Shown: one piece after another, positions 14,927 to 25,335 of the stretch | How the letters are laid out: the number at the start of each line of letters is the position of its first letter | Numbering within the stretch: the stretch's first letter is position 1 | Origin: Apostichopus japonicus | Lineage: Eukaryota; Echinodermata; Holothuroidea; Aspidochirotida; Stichopodidae | Assembly: GCF_037975245.1 (NCBI RefSeq) | Contig: NC_092562.1 | Coordinates: 25,627,554 to 25,691,553, forward strand | Direction: 5' to 3' | DNA: 64,000 bases | The notes under the pieces: generated by a model | Seen by the model: only the letters and a program-made list of their open reading frames with translations | The model's database searches: none | What the model was told of the DNA's origin: nothing | Position numbers and translations under genes: made by a program

Positions 14927-16214
14927 CGAGATCCTGAATATATTATACTGAGAGCAGATATACACGGTCTTGAGCAAGACTAAGTTAGTGGCGGAGACGT
15001 TCCACATCTGTGGTTCAAGGTTCCAATTGTACAGTATAACCGAACGAAATATCTGCTTTAGGAACCACACTGATTTACGGTTCTTAAAACAATTATAGTA
15101 TGATTTGAAACTCCGAAAATATGTGTCAAGAGATGCATGTATTCATTGATTACGAACGATAATGTACGGTACACTGAGTATTGCCTTGATCCACGTAAGG
15201 TATTGTTATCATATGCAGTTTGTCAATTAGTTTCGTGGAATTAGACCCAGAGCCGTAGATATACCCGGCTCTGATAGAATTCTCCAACATTACCTAGTTA
15301 TCAAAGATCAGCTCCTTCAATGTATACATATGCCACATCCAAGTTCATTTCCGTCACAAAGAGACCACAACTTTTGCTGTTGATATTCTAAGCCCATGTT
15401 TGATTTCGGTTCTGACTTGAGAGTTGGCATACTCTATACATACAGTCTATATCAATCTGCCCGAGTGTTCTCTTTCAGGAAAAGTACTTAAAAAAGCCAA
15501 ACAGCAAAATTGCAGTATGGTTTCGATGATTCTACATGAATATAATCTTATATGAATGTGACACACTAGGCTGTAGGGTATAGCCAGGATGAACAACATA
15601 CTTCAATCTAAGTAGTACATCCAAAAGCATGGAGATATGAAAAACAATATTCACATTGGCAGCTGATGACCGAGATGGGAAATTTTCTTGTATTCAGCAT
15701 ACAAATTGGTCTCTACCGAAAACAGCAGGCTTCTTCTATTCGATGTGTTACATTTAAAAGCAGCTCATTAAGCAGGCACCGGGCGATTTTTATCCCTTGG
15801 TCCCCAAGATTTTGCGTCTGGTTTGCCTCTAAACATCTAACAACGCAACAGTTTATTTTTCGTAAACGGCGCCTGGTCATGTCCTCAACGTTGCTACAGC
15901 CAAACCTGACAATTGCGAAATACGATGGAAACAAAAAATATAAAATCGAGGATTCACGATGATATCATCCATTCCAATAGCAACATTGTATGTACTAACA
16001 CTAGTACAACGTTCACTACACACCTTTGTGCACATGGCAACTCCAAAAGTTCTGACATACTTCAATCAATGGAGATTTGTGCGAGACTTCTGATTCTTAT
16101 CTACCTATGCCCTTCAGCCAAATTTCCAATTGCCAATAGCCTCTCATATTCTTATGAAGCGAAACGCACATGTTACGTAATAGACTGGTCGGTGGGAGAT
16201 AAAATAGACTATGA
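14927..16214. other. Noncoding stretch, no gene seen
   Basis: Overlapping short frames on both strands near 15.66-16.25 kb show no domain, splice-site support or compositional signal. They are treated as chance. Confidence 0.4.
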
Positions 16215-16620
16215 AACAAGGCTCCACAATTTGACCCCTGGTGACTCCAAATAAACTTTGACCTCCACCAAAAACCATAAGCTTCTGTTACTTACGTGCC
16301 ACAACTACATACTAAATATTATATTAAATTCCAGCTTCCCTTCTTGAGATATCGTGTTCAGAAGTTTTAACAATTTGACCCCCGTTGACCCAGTTTGAAT
16401 CTTCCCCCACCCCCCCCCCCCCCCACACTTTGGGTTCTCATACTCAATGTGGTACTCCTTAACATCAAAATGGGATTGTTCCAAGACTCCCTACTTGAGA
16501 TATCGTGTTTACAAGCAAAGCGTCACACACACACGCACACGCACGCATACCTGCCTTGCATACCATTGGAGGACATCGACAAGGGACCATCTTTCGAGGA
16601 CACTATGTTGGGGGTGAAGT
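16215..16620. repeat. Dispersed repeat with GACCCC-TTGACC motifs and CA tract
   Basis: Two or three diverged sub-units carry a TTTGACCCC-type box, then GAGATATCGTGTT, then an ACACACACGCACAC tract. The order and motifs resemble the first 330 bp of the window. A C16-class run is at 16407-16424. Confidence 0.5.
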
Positions 16621-18546
16621 AGCCTTAAAGCAAAGAAACACGTTTCAGTTTATGTCATTGACCAGTCATCTATAACTTCTTAACCATCTGTCGTTTGTTC
16701 TTTGAAGTGACATCTTCTATACATGTGAGAACCACACACATTATATCTGGTTGTTCTATGCATCTAAGGACGTTCTGCGTATATCCAGAACTGTTAGTCA
16801 TTAGAGGACAATGTATGTATGAATATGATTGCTATTCTTTTGAGGACAGCTTATGCATGATGTAATGTTTAAGTTGGTTTATTAGTAAACATTAAATTGC
16901 TCATTGTGACCACTATGGTCTAACCTCAAGAGTCTTAGCTCCGCATATTTTACCCCCAGTTGGTATCTAGAGTGTATGTACATCTGAGGAGGATGGGATA
17001 AGGGTTGCAGACGGATGGACACAAGCAGAAGTCAATGTATTCTTTGGACACCAAATTTCCCAATCTTTGGTTGCAGAAAAAACCTTTATAGATGTGCTTT
17101 AGGCCGATCAACTTTTTTCAAGCAAGGGCTCAAGTGAGGTTATTGCGAAAACTGCAAGACTTTGCAAAATACGTTTAGTTTCCACTAGTTCTATAAATGT
17201 ATTTTTTTAGGGTTGGTTAGGAGGTTGATGGAAGGGAAAGGTGACATATTATGTCATACATAACATTATGATCATTAATAAACAATATATAAACTGACAG
17301 AAAAGTAACATATTTCTGTTATGGCACCTTTATTGAAAAACCTTTGCAACCAAAACAAAATTAACAACTGCTAACTGATGAAGAATAAAATGCCAGTTAC
17401 TTATCTGTAAAAAGCTAAATATTAATTAACAGTAACTTATTGTAGCCACATTTCCAAGCTAATAACCATAGCCATTCTTGAGGTACTCTGTTTTCTAATT
17501 TATCAAAAAGATTAAAAAAAAAGAATCTATACCCAATTTTACATATTATGTTTTGAAAATCAGGTATGATTATCGTTGATTTCACTTCGTTTTTTATAAC
17601 TAATTAACAACCACTATTATTTTTATATAGAAAGGCTACACCAGTGAGCAGCGAAGTGAGATATTATTTAATTGGTGGAAATAAGAAACAGGCATTTACC
17701 ATGCAGCCTTCAAATTTCTAATAACTAAATGATCCTTTTAATGAGAATTAAAAAGAAAGATAAGAGAAATACTTGCAAGCAAGCTGAACAAACTTCAATT
17801 GAATGTCAGAAGAGATAAACAATCATACTCATATTGTTCGCTTTTTGGCGAAAAAATAACGGTCGTAACGGAATGATTATTTTTAAGACGAACTGAAAGT
17901 GACTAATAAATTGTCTTTTGCATGTTTCGATAATAGATTTTAAACTGAAAAGTCAAACTGTAAGATTACCAATGTCTAGTCCACTCTTTTGACGCTTATT
18001 CGCAATGGCTTATTATTTCCCTAACAAGAATTACAAGAATTTCATCTTTCAACGTATTGTGAAAACAAAGCACCAAATGCGGCCTTGTCCTAACACGAAC
18101 ATTGGACTACAGTACAGTGCACTGCTACTATTGTTAACACAATACTGTTAACAACACATATGCAAATGCATTTTGCAACTAAAATATTATATGAAAATTT
18201 AACGTTGAATTTTTGGTCGTAACAACAGGTTATACTGCATTTAGTTTGACGGAAAAACGCCAACTAAAAACGTGAACCTTTATCATCTTATATTAGAAAA
18301 TGAAGAAATTCTAAGAAACACCTTCAACTTATACTTCATGAGCTTAAAACAAAGAAGAACAGTTACAACAAGAACATCTGGAACAACAAATTCTGAACCT
18401 TCCACCCCTCCCTTAAGCCCTGATAAACTTCCAAAATCCTCAATTACTCTGCCAGAATTAAATGATAGAAACACATAAACACAAGACTTTTAGTTACATA
18501 ACTGAAACATGTCTTTTAACACTTTAACTTACAAATTTGACAGATA
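16621..18546. other. 3' flank of the recombinase-like locus, no gene seen
   Basis: AT-rich sequence without a supported gene. A plus-strand 68-codon frame at 18272-18478 is Thr/Ser/Pro-rich at its end but lacks homology that I recognise or splice-site support. Confidence 0.4.
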
Positions 18547-18866
18547 TTATCGCTTCCTTTTATTAGCTTGAATGGCACTATAAACTTTATACTTGATGTT
18601 TTTCCAAGTTTTATCATCTAGAAGTGGTGCCAGAGATTTCTTACATTTGTCGCATTCATCTTTTCGAGGCACACGGCCTAACCTAATGTGCTTGTCAAAA
18701 TAATCTTGGACAGCATCTGATTCTTTGTTACCCCAATGTGACTTTTTGTTTACTACAACTCTTTGCTCTGATTGATCTGGTTTTCTAACTGAAAGGTTAC
18801 TGTGACTTCTTGCCTGGAGACTGCTCCTCTTCTTACTTTCATTACACGTTTTTGCAAGGATTGATG
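18547..18866 (-). CDS. Last exon of the tyrosine-recombinase-like gene: SANT/Myb-like C-terminal domain
   Basis: Minus-strand exon entered through a strong acceptor (TTCTTCATTCCAG at 18867) in phase 1 and ending at TAA 18547. The encoded ~105 residues begin Ser/Lys-rich and end with a compact domain. It has a W-G-N-K-E-S-D-A-V start, then Y-F-x-K-H-I, a C-x2-C pair (CDKC), and W-K-N-I-K-x-K-V before a basic tail. The W/W spacing and C-x2-C match the C-terminal module that I recall following recombinase-like domains in uncharacterised invertebrate and fish proteins (recollection, not a search). Phase 1 agrees exactly with the preceding 75-bp exon. A DNA- or chromatin-binding role is inferred. 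Confidence 0.75.
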
Positions 18867-19106
18867 CTGGAATGAAGAAAAGGAAATAAGCCAATGAAGT
18901 GCATAGAACAAAATGCAAGAAACTACCATTAAAAAATAAGAACAAGAATATCAAACATGGTTCCCCATTTAGTAATAGATATAACTATAAATTAACATAT
19001 GACAAGTTTTTCTGAAGTATCTAGTAATACAAAGTCTTGGTTGCAACAAGATGTGTCTCAAATGTGCAACTCTGTCTAATAATATATGCCAGTTTACTTG
19101 ATGTAC

Positions 19107-19181
19107 CTCCTGTATTGATTTCATCAGGTAAATCATCTTCCTCATCTTCGTCAACCAGCTCTTCTTCACTAGTACATGGAT
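19107..19181 (-). CDS. 75-bp acidic linker exon of the recombinase-like gene
   Basis: Acceptor TTCGGTCAG ends at 19182 and donor G|GTACAT starts at 19106. Both ends are phase 1. It reads as a Glu/Asp-rich linker (EEELVDEDEEDDLPDE) in the frame that continues from the big exon's last bases and into the last exon. Two independent phase matches make this exon convincing even though it is too short to stand alone. Confidence 0.72.
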
Positions 19182-19522
19182 CTGACCGAAGAAAGTAAGT
19201 AAACAAAGGAAAACATTGACTATAAGAATATAAAATAAGCGTAACAAAATTAAGTGCTTACGAGGTAGGAATATTCACAGAAGAAATTTGAGAAATAAAC
19301 AAGACTAGCTAGGTGACCTGAAAGACAACTAAGTTTTAAATACAACTTGTTTGTTACTCGTAAATAGCTCATTTTGATGCCATCGGGTTTCGAGTTAAAA
19401 AATGTTTGCAATTGAAAATCTGTTTAACCATCCATGTTACTCATATTGTAAATTTATCACATAAGACAATAACTTCAATTTATCATAAAACTTTAAAATA
19501 CAAAACAATTAAAAACACTTAC

Positions 19523-21916
19523 CATCCAAAGAGACCTCAATTTCAGAAAGTTTCTTATCTCTGAAGTTGTTGCCAACAAGAGCCTTGCTACCTTTGTCAT
19601 CTGCAGTGTGTCGTCAGGGAGGCGATAATACTCGCGATGAACTCTAATATCGTGACCTAAAAAGTTGGCAAGAATGTCCAGTTCATGGCGTTTGAGACAA
19701 AAGAGTTGAGAAACTGTTGCAATATGTTTTCGAAGCTTTGTTGATGTTAGTGCAGAAGGGCATTTGGCTCCACTCTCTAAAGCCATTTTGCTAAGGCAAT
19801 CAGATCCCCGTAGTGGAGTTTTTGAACCCAATGTTGGCCTGGCAAACATATAGCGATTGGTTGAAGACACTCCAACAGATGAACGAGTCTCTACAAGGGT
19901 ATCGGCAGCCTCTTTCATTTCAGATGTTAGCAGAATGGGGACTTTTCTGCCTCTTTTCCCTTTAGTCTCGACTCTAGAAAGCTGTTGACACAGTTTTTTC
20001 TCCCATTCAGTAAGATCCTCAAGGATATCCTCATTAGTGTGAGTATTGCATCTTTGGTAATCTTCCAGAGGCATGCGCTGTACTTCTCCACTCCTCCTCC
20101 TATTAACTAGGATAATTTTAGCCATTGTTGCTGTAGCTAGTGAGTACCATGCCAGTTTATCCGGATCTGTTGACAATCTCTTGGTGCTTTCCGTAATTTT
20201 CACATTGAGGTGTTTGTGAAGGTTGACTACATCTTCAGACAAAGGTAATATTGTGGGCTTATTCCACTTCCTTTGATACAATGTAGATAATGCATGTGAA
20301 GAAACACTGTCTGCCCACTCTAAGTTGCAAAGTTCTTCAAATCTCTCTGCATAATCTTTCAGTTCTCCATCTTCCAATTTGATGCCTGCCACCTTTTGTA
20401 TTGCTGCCCATTTTTTTAGGGAATGGCCTAACTTCAGTGCAAGGGATGGTATCTGGTACTGTTGAGTGGATGAGTTGTAAACTGCACACTTGCGAACAGC
20501 CTCAACTACTTTGTCAAAGCATGATGGTCGTATGCATTCTGCAAGGGTCTTTAAACTTGGATCAACTTCCTGAATATTCTTCAGTAGGCGACCCACCTCC
20601 CGCATTTTCTGACTGACATACTGTCCATTGTGTGAATCTGTTCCAAGCTTTGCAAACAATCGTTGTCCCAATGTCAAAATCATTTCATCATTTCGACAAA
20701 TAATGCTTATGTTATCCCGACGCATAATTCCAATGACTTTTACCTTGAACTGTTCATCAACCTTGGTAGCCAGTGGGAGCAACAATGAACATCTAGACCT
20801 TAATCCGTTACTTCTTCCACTGTGGCTTTGTTTCGCTGGACACTTTTTTGTGTGTTTCCACATATCTCCATCATAAAAGTAACCAAAACAGTTTTCACAT
20901 GGAAGGTATCTTTCAAAAGGAACACTGAAGGGTGGCCTCTTGTAGGGAATAAGAATGCCTGTCCCTGAGTTTAGTACTTCGATGTTGTGTGAATGATTAC
21001 CTTTATTGGTCAAAATTTGTAGCAATTCCTTTCTTTCCTTTGAATTCTTGCTGAAGCTGAATGCTTCTTGTACCTCTGGTTCATGTGCATGCATAGACTG
21101 GAAATGTCTTCCCAGTTTTGCCTTTTGTTCCATACAAAAAACACAGAACTGGTGTTTATCCCATTTTCTAGCAAATCCATTACTGCTTGTCATGACAGTC
21201 ACCCGAGGTATCTTCTTGAATCTAGTTTCACTGGTAGTTGAAGAAACTGCACAACTCGATTCAGGTGTCTTGCTTGACACTTTGCATTCAGCATTCTGCA
21301 GTCTCAATTTAGATGATGAGCTAGAAGTAGAGTGGCCAATGTTTCCACCTGCTTCTGAATCACTTGCCGATGACCTCATGTCAACATTCCGTTTCAGACT
21401 TGTTCCTGGTCCTTTCCTGAGGTAATCACTACAATGTTCATTATTTTCATCACTGCTGTCCGATGAATCTGTATAACTGACAGATTCTTCTTTTTCTAAT
21501 GCAAATCTCACTTTTTTCTGGTTACATTTTCTGTTTTTACCATGTCTTTGCTGTTGCTTTTGATTGTGATCAGTAGTTGATACTATGGTGTGCTCGACAT
21601 CAGATTTTGACGGATGCTCCTTGATGCAAACTGCACCATGACTTCTCATTTTAGGGGAAGGAAGGGGAATCATATATTCTGAACTATTTGTAGAATCTCC
21701 TGAATCGCAAACATATGACATTTGGTCATCATTCCATTCCTGCTCTTTATCTTGAGTGTTGTCCGATGCTTCACTAGTCTGAGATGAAACTTCATTGTCA
21801 CTACCATTTTCTCCTTTATCGTCTCCTCCACTGCTGACATCTTTGTGTGTGTCTTTACACCATGGGAACAAATTGATGTCTTCAAATGGATTATAGCTAT
21901 CATCACTTTCATTATC
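19523..21916 (-). pseudogene. Large exon: zinc-finger plus tyrosine recombinase (Crypton-like), frameshifted near its 3' end
   Basis: The exon runs from acceptor CCCTATTTAG (21917) to donor GGATG|GTAAGT (19522). Numbering from the codon at 21871, an acidic Ser-rich region (1-230) precedes C-x2-C...H...H (243-261) and C-x2-C...H-x3-C (325-344) clusters, then a long helical core. The catalytic domain follows: box I RRRSGEV (591-597), KRGRKVP (639-645), T-K-L-R-K-H (711-716), LGH (738-740) and paired tyrosines 748-749. That is the R-K-(H/T)xxR-H-Y signature of tyrosine recombinases. Around 19575-19606 the frame must shift by one: downstream, NNFRDKKLSEIEV lies in another frame, and only that frame fits the phase of the next exon. 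So it is a recent pseudogene, an assembly or indel error, or a dying transposon. The family is Crypton-like by signature; a domesticated gene is possible. Confidence 0.78.
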
Positions 21917-23159
21917 CTAAATAGGGAAGAAGTAACAGATGTTGTACGTACAGACCTTTCCAATAAATCAAGACAACAACCTAAATCAGCTTTTGGATGT
22001 TTGAGTTGACGGAACTATGAATGTTCCTCCTTTAAAAAGTGCATGTTTGAATAAAATTTTACAGAATTAAAAAGTTTTGTATTTAAATAAATATGTTTAA
22101 GTACCAAAAGTATGTATCAGTCTGCACAGTGGATGATACACTTTGTAAGAGTTACGCAACTAAAATGAATTATGCCAGTGAAAACATTTATTTGCAAGGA
22201 ATGCTGCCTGGTCAATAAAGAAGATATTTATCTTCTAATATTTTATCTATAATAACAGGGCCTATTTCTTACCTTGGCAATCTGTGTGGTGCATTCTGAT
22301 TACCCAGGTGCTCTCTCTGGCTCATTATCAGTGTTGCATTCTCTCAAAACTTCAGGTGGCTTGTTTTGATTTGTTTGTTTCTAAGAAGATTAAAAATCAC
22401 ATTTCAATGGAAATACTTAAGTATTTGAAATGATATAAGCATCTCAGAACTGAATCTCAAATTACAAATATTTCATGGTAAGTAAAGTCAGTAGTCGTTA
22501 TCAACTATACTAGTGAGAACATTCCACACAATATCATCATAAAAGGAATCCCTTTAGAAAAGGGTTTAAACGACATGAATGTACCCTTCAATGCAAACAG
22601 TTAGGTTCTTTTCACAGAACCAAGAGTTTTGATTATATCTTCAAAGAAAAAACAAGCCTACATCAAACAATACATGAATGAAGCCTGGTCAATACACAAT
22701 GATACTTGACTATTCTTTAGAGGACCAAGTACACATAGTACTGGGTAATATTGTATATCACATGAAATCATACATTAAAACACAAACTTATATCAATCTT
22801 TGCAGTTGACAATAAATATCTCTGCAATATTGTGCCTTACTAATGTAACAAACTAGTATATATTCTACACATTGAACCGTAATTACTATACAAGCATTAA
22901 CAAAGCAATTGTGTCAGGGCTAACACAACTGAGATGTACTATACCAGTGAGAACAATTACTAGAAACATTTCTATTAATTGCAAATATCAATCAGGATAC
23001 ATCATCAGGACATCTACTTCAATGCAAATCACTGATCATCCAACAAAGGGATAAAAAATCAAACCATTGGGCATATTTTTTATTTCAAACTCTGACGTGT
23101 CAAGTCTTCACATGTGTGCTATAGAGTTGGCTATTCCTTAGAGGACATCATTGTACAAA
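21917..23159. other. Intron or intergenic DNA between SET and recombinase parts
   Basis: Apart from the 108-bp exon this contains degenerate repeats: CCAGTGAGAACA-type boxes near 22170, 22510 and 22945, and CTGGTCAATA near 22207 and 22683. No separate gene is seen. Confidence 0.4.
22273..22380 (-). pseudogene. Upstream 36-codon exon with an in-frame stop
   Basis: Acceptor ATCTTCTTAG (to 22381) and donor AAG|GTAAGA (from 22272) bound exactly 108 bp, phase 0 at both ends, joining in frame to the DNESDD start of the big exon. Codon 27 is TAA. If the exon belongs to the gene, this is a nonsense change. Otherwise it is untranslated leader, with translation starting downstream. No domain is recognised; it is rich in Glu, Asn and Pro. 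Confidence 0.45.
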
Positions 23160-23340
23160 CTACTGCAACAGTGGTTGTCCATAATCATATCTGATTTCAT
23201 TTCCTTTCTTAATCTCTGAATTTGCAAATATGGCCAATTTTGGTTGCTTGTTTATGATAATCTTCTTCACAACAGCATTGGGTTTCTTCCAATCATCATT
23301 ACAATACTTTCCCTTTCCTGTGCTATGTGTAGCATCAATG
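23160..23340 (-). CDS. SET domain C-terminal exon (lysine methyltransferase-like)
   Basis: Acceptor TTGCTAG ends at 23341. The first base completes a TGC codon begun in the previous exon, giving C-I-D-A-T-H, the conserved YC-hD-AT strand of KMT5-type SET domains. Then come N-D-D-W (in place of the usual N-H-S), P-N-A-V-V-K-K and a closing G-N-E-I-R-Y-D-Y-G, the SET signature near the cofactor and lysine channel. TAG follows shortly, where relatives usually continue with a Trp/Arg-rich end. The reaction of the family is AdoMet-dependent lysine methylation. Replacement of the His raises doubt about activity. It belongs to the same minus-strand unit as 23968-24112. Confidence 0.72.
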
Positions 23341-23967
23341 CTAGCAATGGAAAAAAGAAGAAAACTTAAATTCTACTTCACCATTCTGCAAACTATGCCC
23401 CTCCCCCACCCCTCCCAGAAAAAGAAAACATGTTGATGTTAATTTAGTGTTTTATAGGGTCTAACAACTCAAAATATGTTATTTCAATCACACTTTTGGA
23501 CACAACACACAGAGACTTCCTAGGATGACACACTCTAATAGCCTATCCTTGACATACATGCAATACCTTATGCTCAAAGGGCTCTTGCTTTTCTTAATTT
23601 ATTCTGTGTATTGGTAATGAACTCCTCAATGTTCTAAGTAGTCCAACCCTTTTGTGTTCCTAAGATTTTAATAGGGTCATATCAAAACAAAACTTGGCAC
23701 AGAACATTAAACGACATCAATTGATTAACAATCAGTATACAACACCTCAACATTAATTTGTGCCTAAAGTCAACCTTGATTTAGCAAACTGTGATATTAA
23801 GTACTACTTAAGTTGTGAAATGAAGCCTCAATCAATCTCATGAAAAGAATGTCACTCATAACAAAGTCATAATTAACAACATCCTTCCAATTGTTTGAAG
23901 AAAAACATGGATCTAATAAACACTTGTAGCTCAACAGTGAAGAAAATGTAGAGTAACTGTTACCTAC

Positions 23968-24112
23968 CACATACTGTCTTGACCACTCTGGAAGAAGAAT
24001 ATGAAAGTAGTGTCCTCCTCTTCCCCCACCTGGTAGGCATGTCTTAACACACCAGAATATTCTAGGAGGAATTCTCCTTTTTCAAAGTCTGCCGTTGCAA
24101 ATAATCCATACC
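23968..24112 (-). CDS. SET domain middle exon
   Basis: 145 bp between acceptor ATTATTAAAG (ends 24113) and donor TATGTG|GTAGGT (starts 23967). It encodes G-Y-G-L-F-A-T-A-D-F-E-K-G-E-F followed by L-L-E-Y-S-G: the AdoMet-binding GxG-hFA and E-Y-x-G core typical of the SET start. The remaining half is Glu/Phe-rich and leads into the Cys completed in the next exon. Phases 1 and 2 at its two ends match the neighbouring exons exactly, so the three-exon model is self-consistent. Confidence 0.75.
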
Positions 24113-24421
24113 CTTTAATAATAACAAATGAAGGAAAATGATCACCAACAACTCAATATTAACCCTTTTTGAAAATATAGCAATGATGCTCCTTATATGA
24201 CATAGTTGCTGACAGTTAAATCAGTGCAAGTTTACACTTCCTTGATCCATTTTATGTGTTGGATGGACTAACCACACGTAAACGCATTTTGATAATTGAA
24301 GCATGCTGTCCAACGTTAAGTCCCACATCACTGCAACAAACTGTGCAGATATTCTAAATGGCAATAAGTTGCATACAGTTATCTCAACTAGGTTACAGAA
24401 ATATGATACCAATTGACTCAC

Positions 24422-24574
24422 CAACTTCTTCTGAAACATATTTCACTTCAAACCCAGAAGGGTCTTTTTTTTCTTGATGAAATCTGCGTAAGCTGTAGGT
24501 TGCTGTTGGTTTTATTACTTCTTGTCTGCATCTATCAATAAATTTGATAATGTTTTTGTATGGGAGACACTTTC
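24422..24574 (-). CDS. Exon upstream of the SET core
   Basis: 153 bp with donor GAAGTTG|GTGAGT (from 24421) and a likely acceptor GGAACAG (to 24575). It encodes a mixed basic/acidic stretch including FIDRCRQEVIKP and GFEVKYVSEEVG. The last base plus GG of the next exon gives the first Gly of the SET GYG motif. It corresponds to the helical lead-in seen before KMT5A-like SET domains. Exons further 5' with the start codon were not found; the 24.6-27 kb region probably holds them. Confidence 0.62.
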
Positions 24575-24960
24575 CTGTTCCCTTGCCAAACAAACAATAT
24601 ATATATAGTTCCCAGACATTATGAGATAATAATCTTAAACCTTTTTCATTCCATTAATCTACTAGTTATCTTAATGCATGACACCACCCACACCCAAGCT
24701 AACAGTCATGATGTGAATGCTTAAGTAAATATTTGATTGATCAATTCAGTTTTCTAAATCAACTGATCATTAATTACTTAAGAATAATTTGAAAAAAATC
24801 TCTATAGGCCACAAAACATGTACTATAAAATCATACAAACTAGTATTCGTTGTCATGTATTCTACTTAGCAAAAAGCATAAAACACATATATTAACAAGC
24901 ATTACACTTGGCACAACATGCCTATTAATATTACAGTATATATTGTTCCTCTATAGGCAA
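24575..24960. other. Noncoding stretch, no exon recognised
   Basis: AT-rich, with no frame having both splice sites and protein-like composition. Probably intron or 5' flank of the SET gene. Confidence 0.4.
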
Positions 24961-24964
24961 CAAA

Positions 24965-25335
24965 CATTAAAGGAGTTTAGCCTATCACATGTAAATATTG
25001 TAGCCTAACATATGCAGCACACCCATGGAGTAGCCTATATCAGAAACTGTTCAGTAAGAAATGCAGCCCAACATATGCAGTACACATTCAAGAAAGAGCC
25101 TATGCCTATACACCTTTTAAAGTGGTAGATAATGTAGCCTAACATACATCCAGCACATATACACAAGTAGTCTATATCACATTATCAGGAACTGTTCAGC
25201 CTACAGTATGCTAGGAACTTTTATGTAAGTATTGTAGCCTTACATATGCACTACACTTTAACGAAATAGCATATAACTGTTCAGTGAGTATTGCAGCCTA
25301 ACATATATGCAGCATGCATTCAAGAAGTAGCCAGT
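24965..25335. repeat. Diverged tandem repeat with TAGCCTAACATATGCAGCACAC boxes
   Basis: Five or more degenerate copies of GCCTAACATATGCAG and of AACTGTTCAG recur at uneven 60-120 bp intervals, for example near 25000, 25066, 25136, 25231 and 25287. It looks like an old, decayed minisatellite. Confidence 0.6.

Noticed and set aside
18272-18478. Thr/Ser/Pro-rich 68-codon frame
   Set aside because: The end looks protein-like but there is no splice-site, homology or promoter support.
20401-21425. Plus-strand frames opposite the recombinase exon
   Set aside because: Antisense shadows; the minus-strand reading has clear catalytic motifs.
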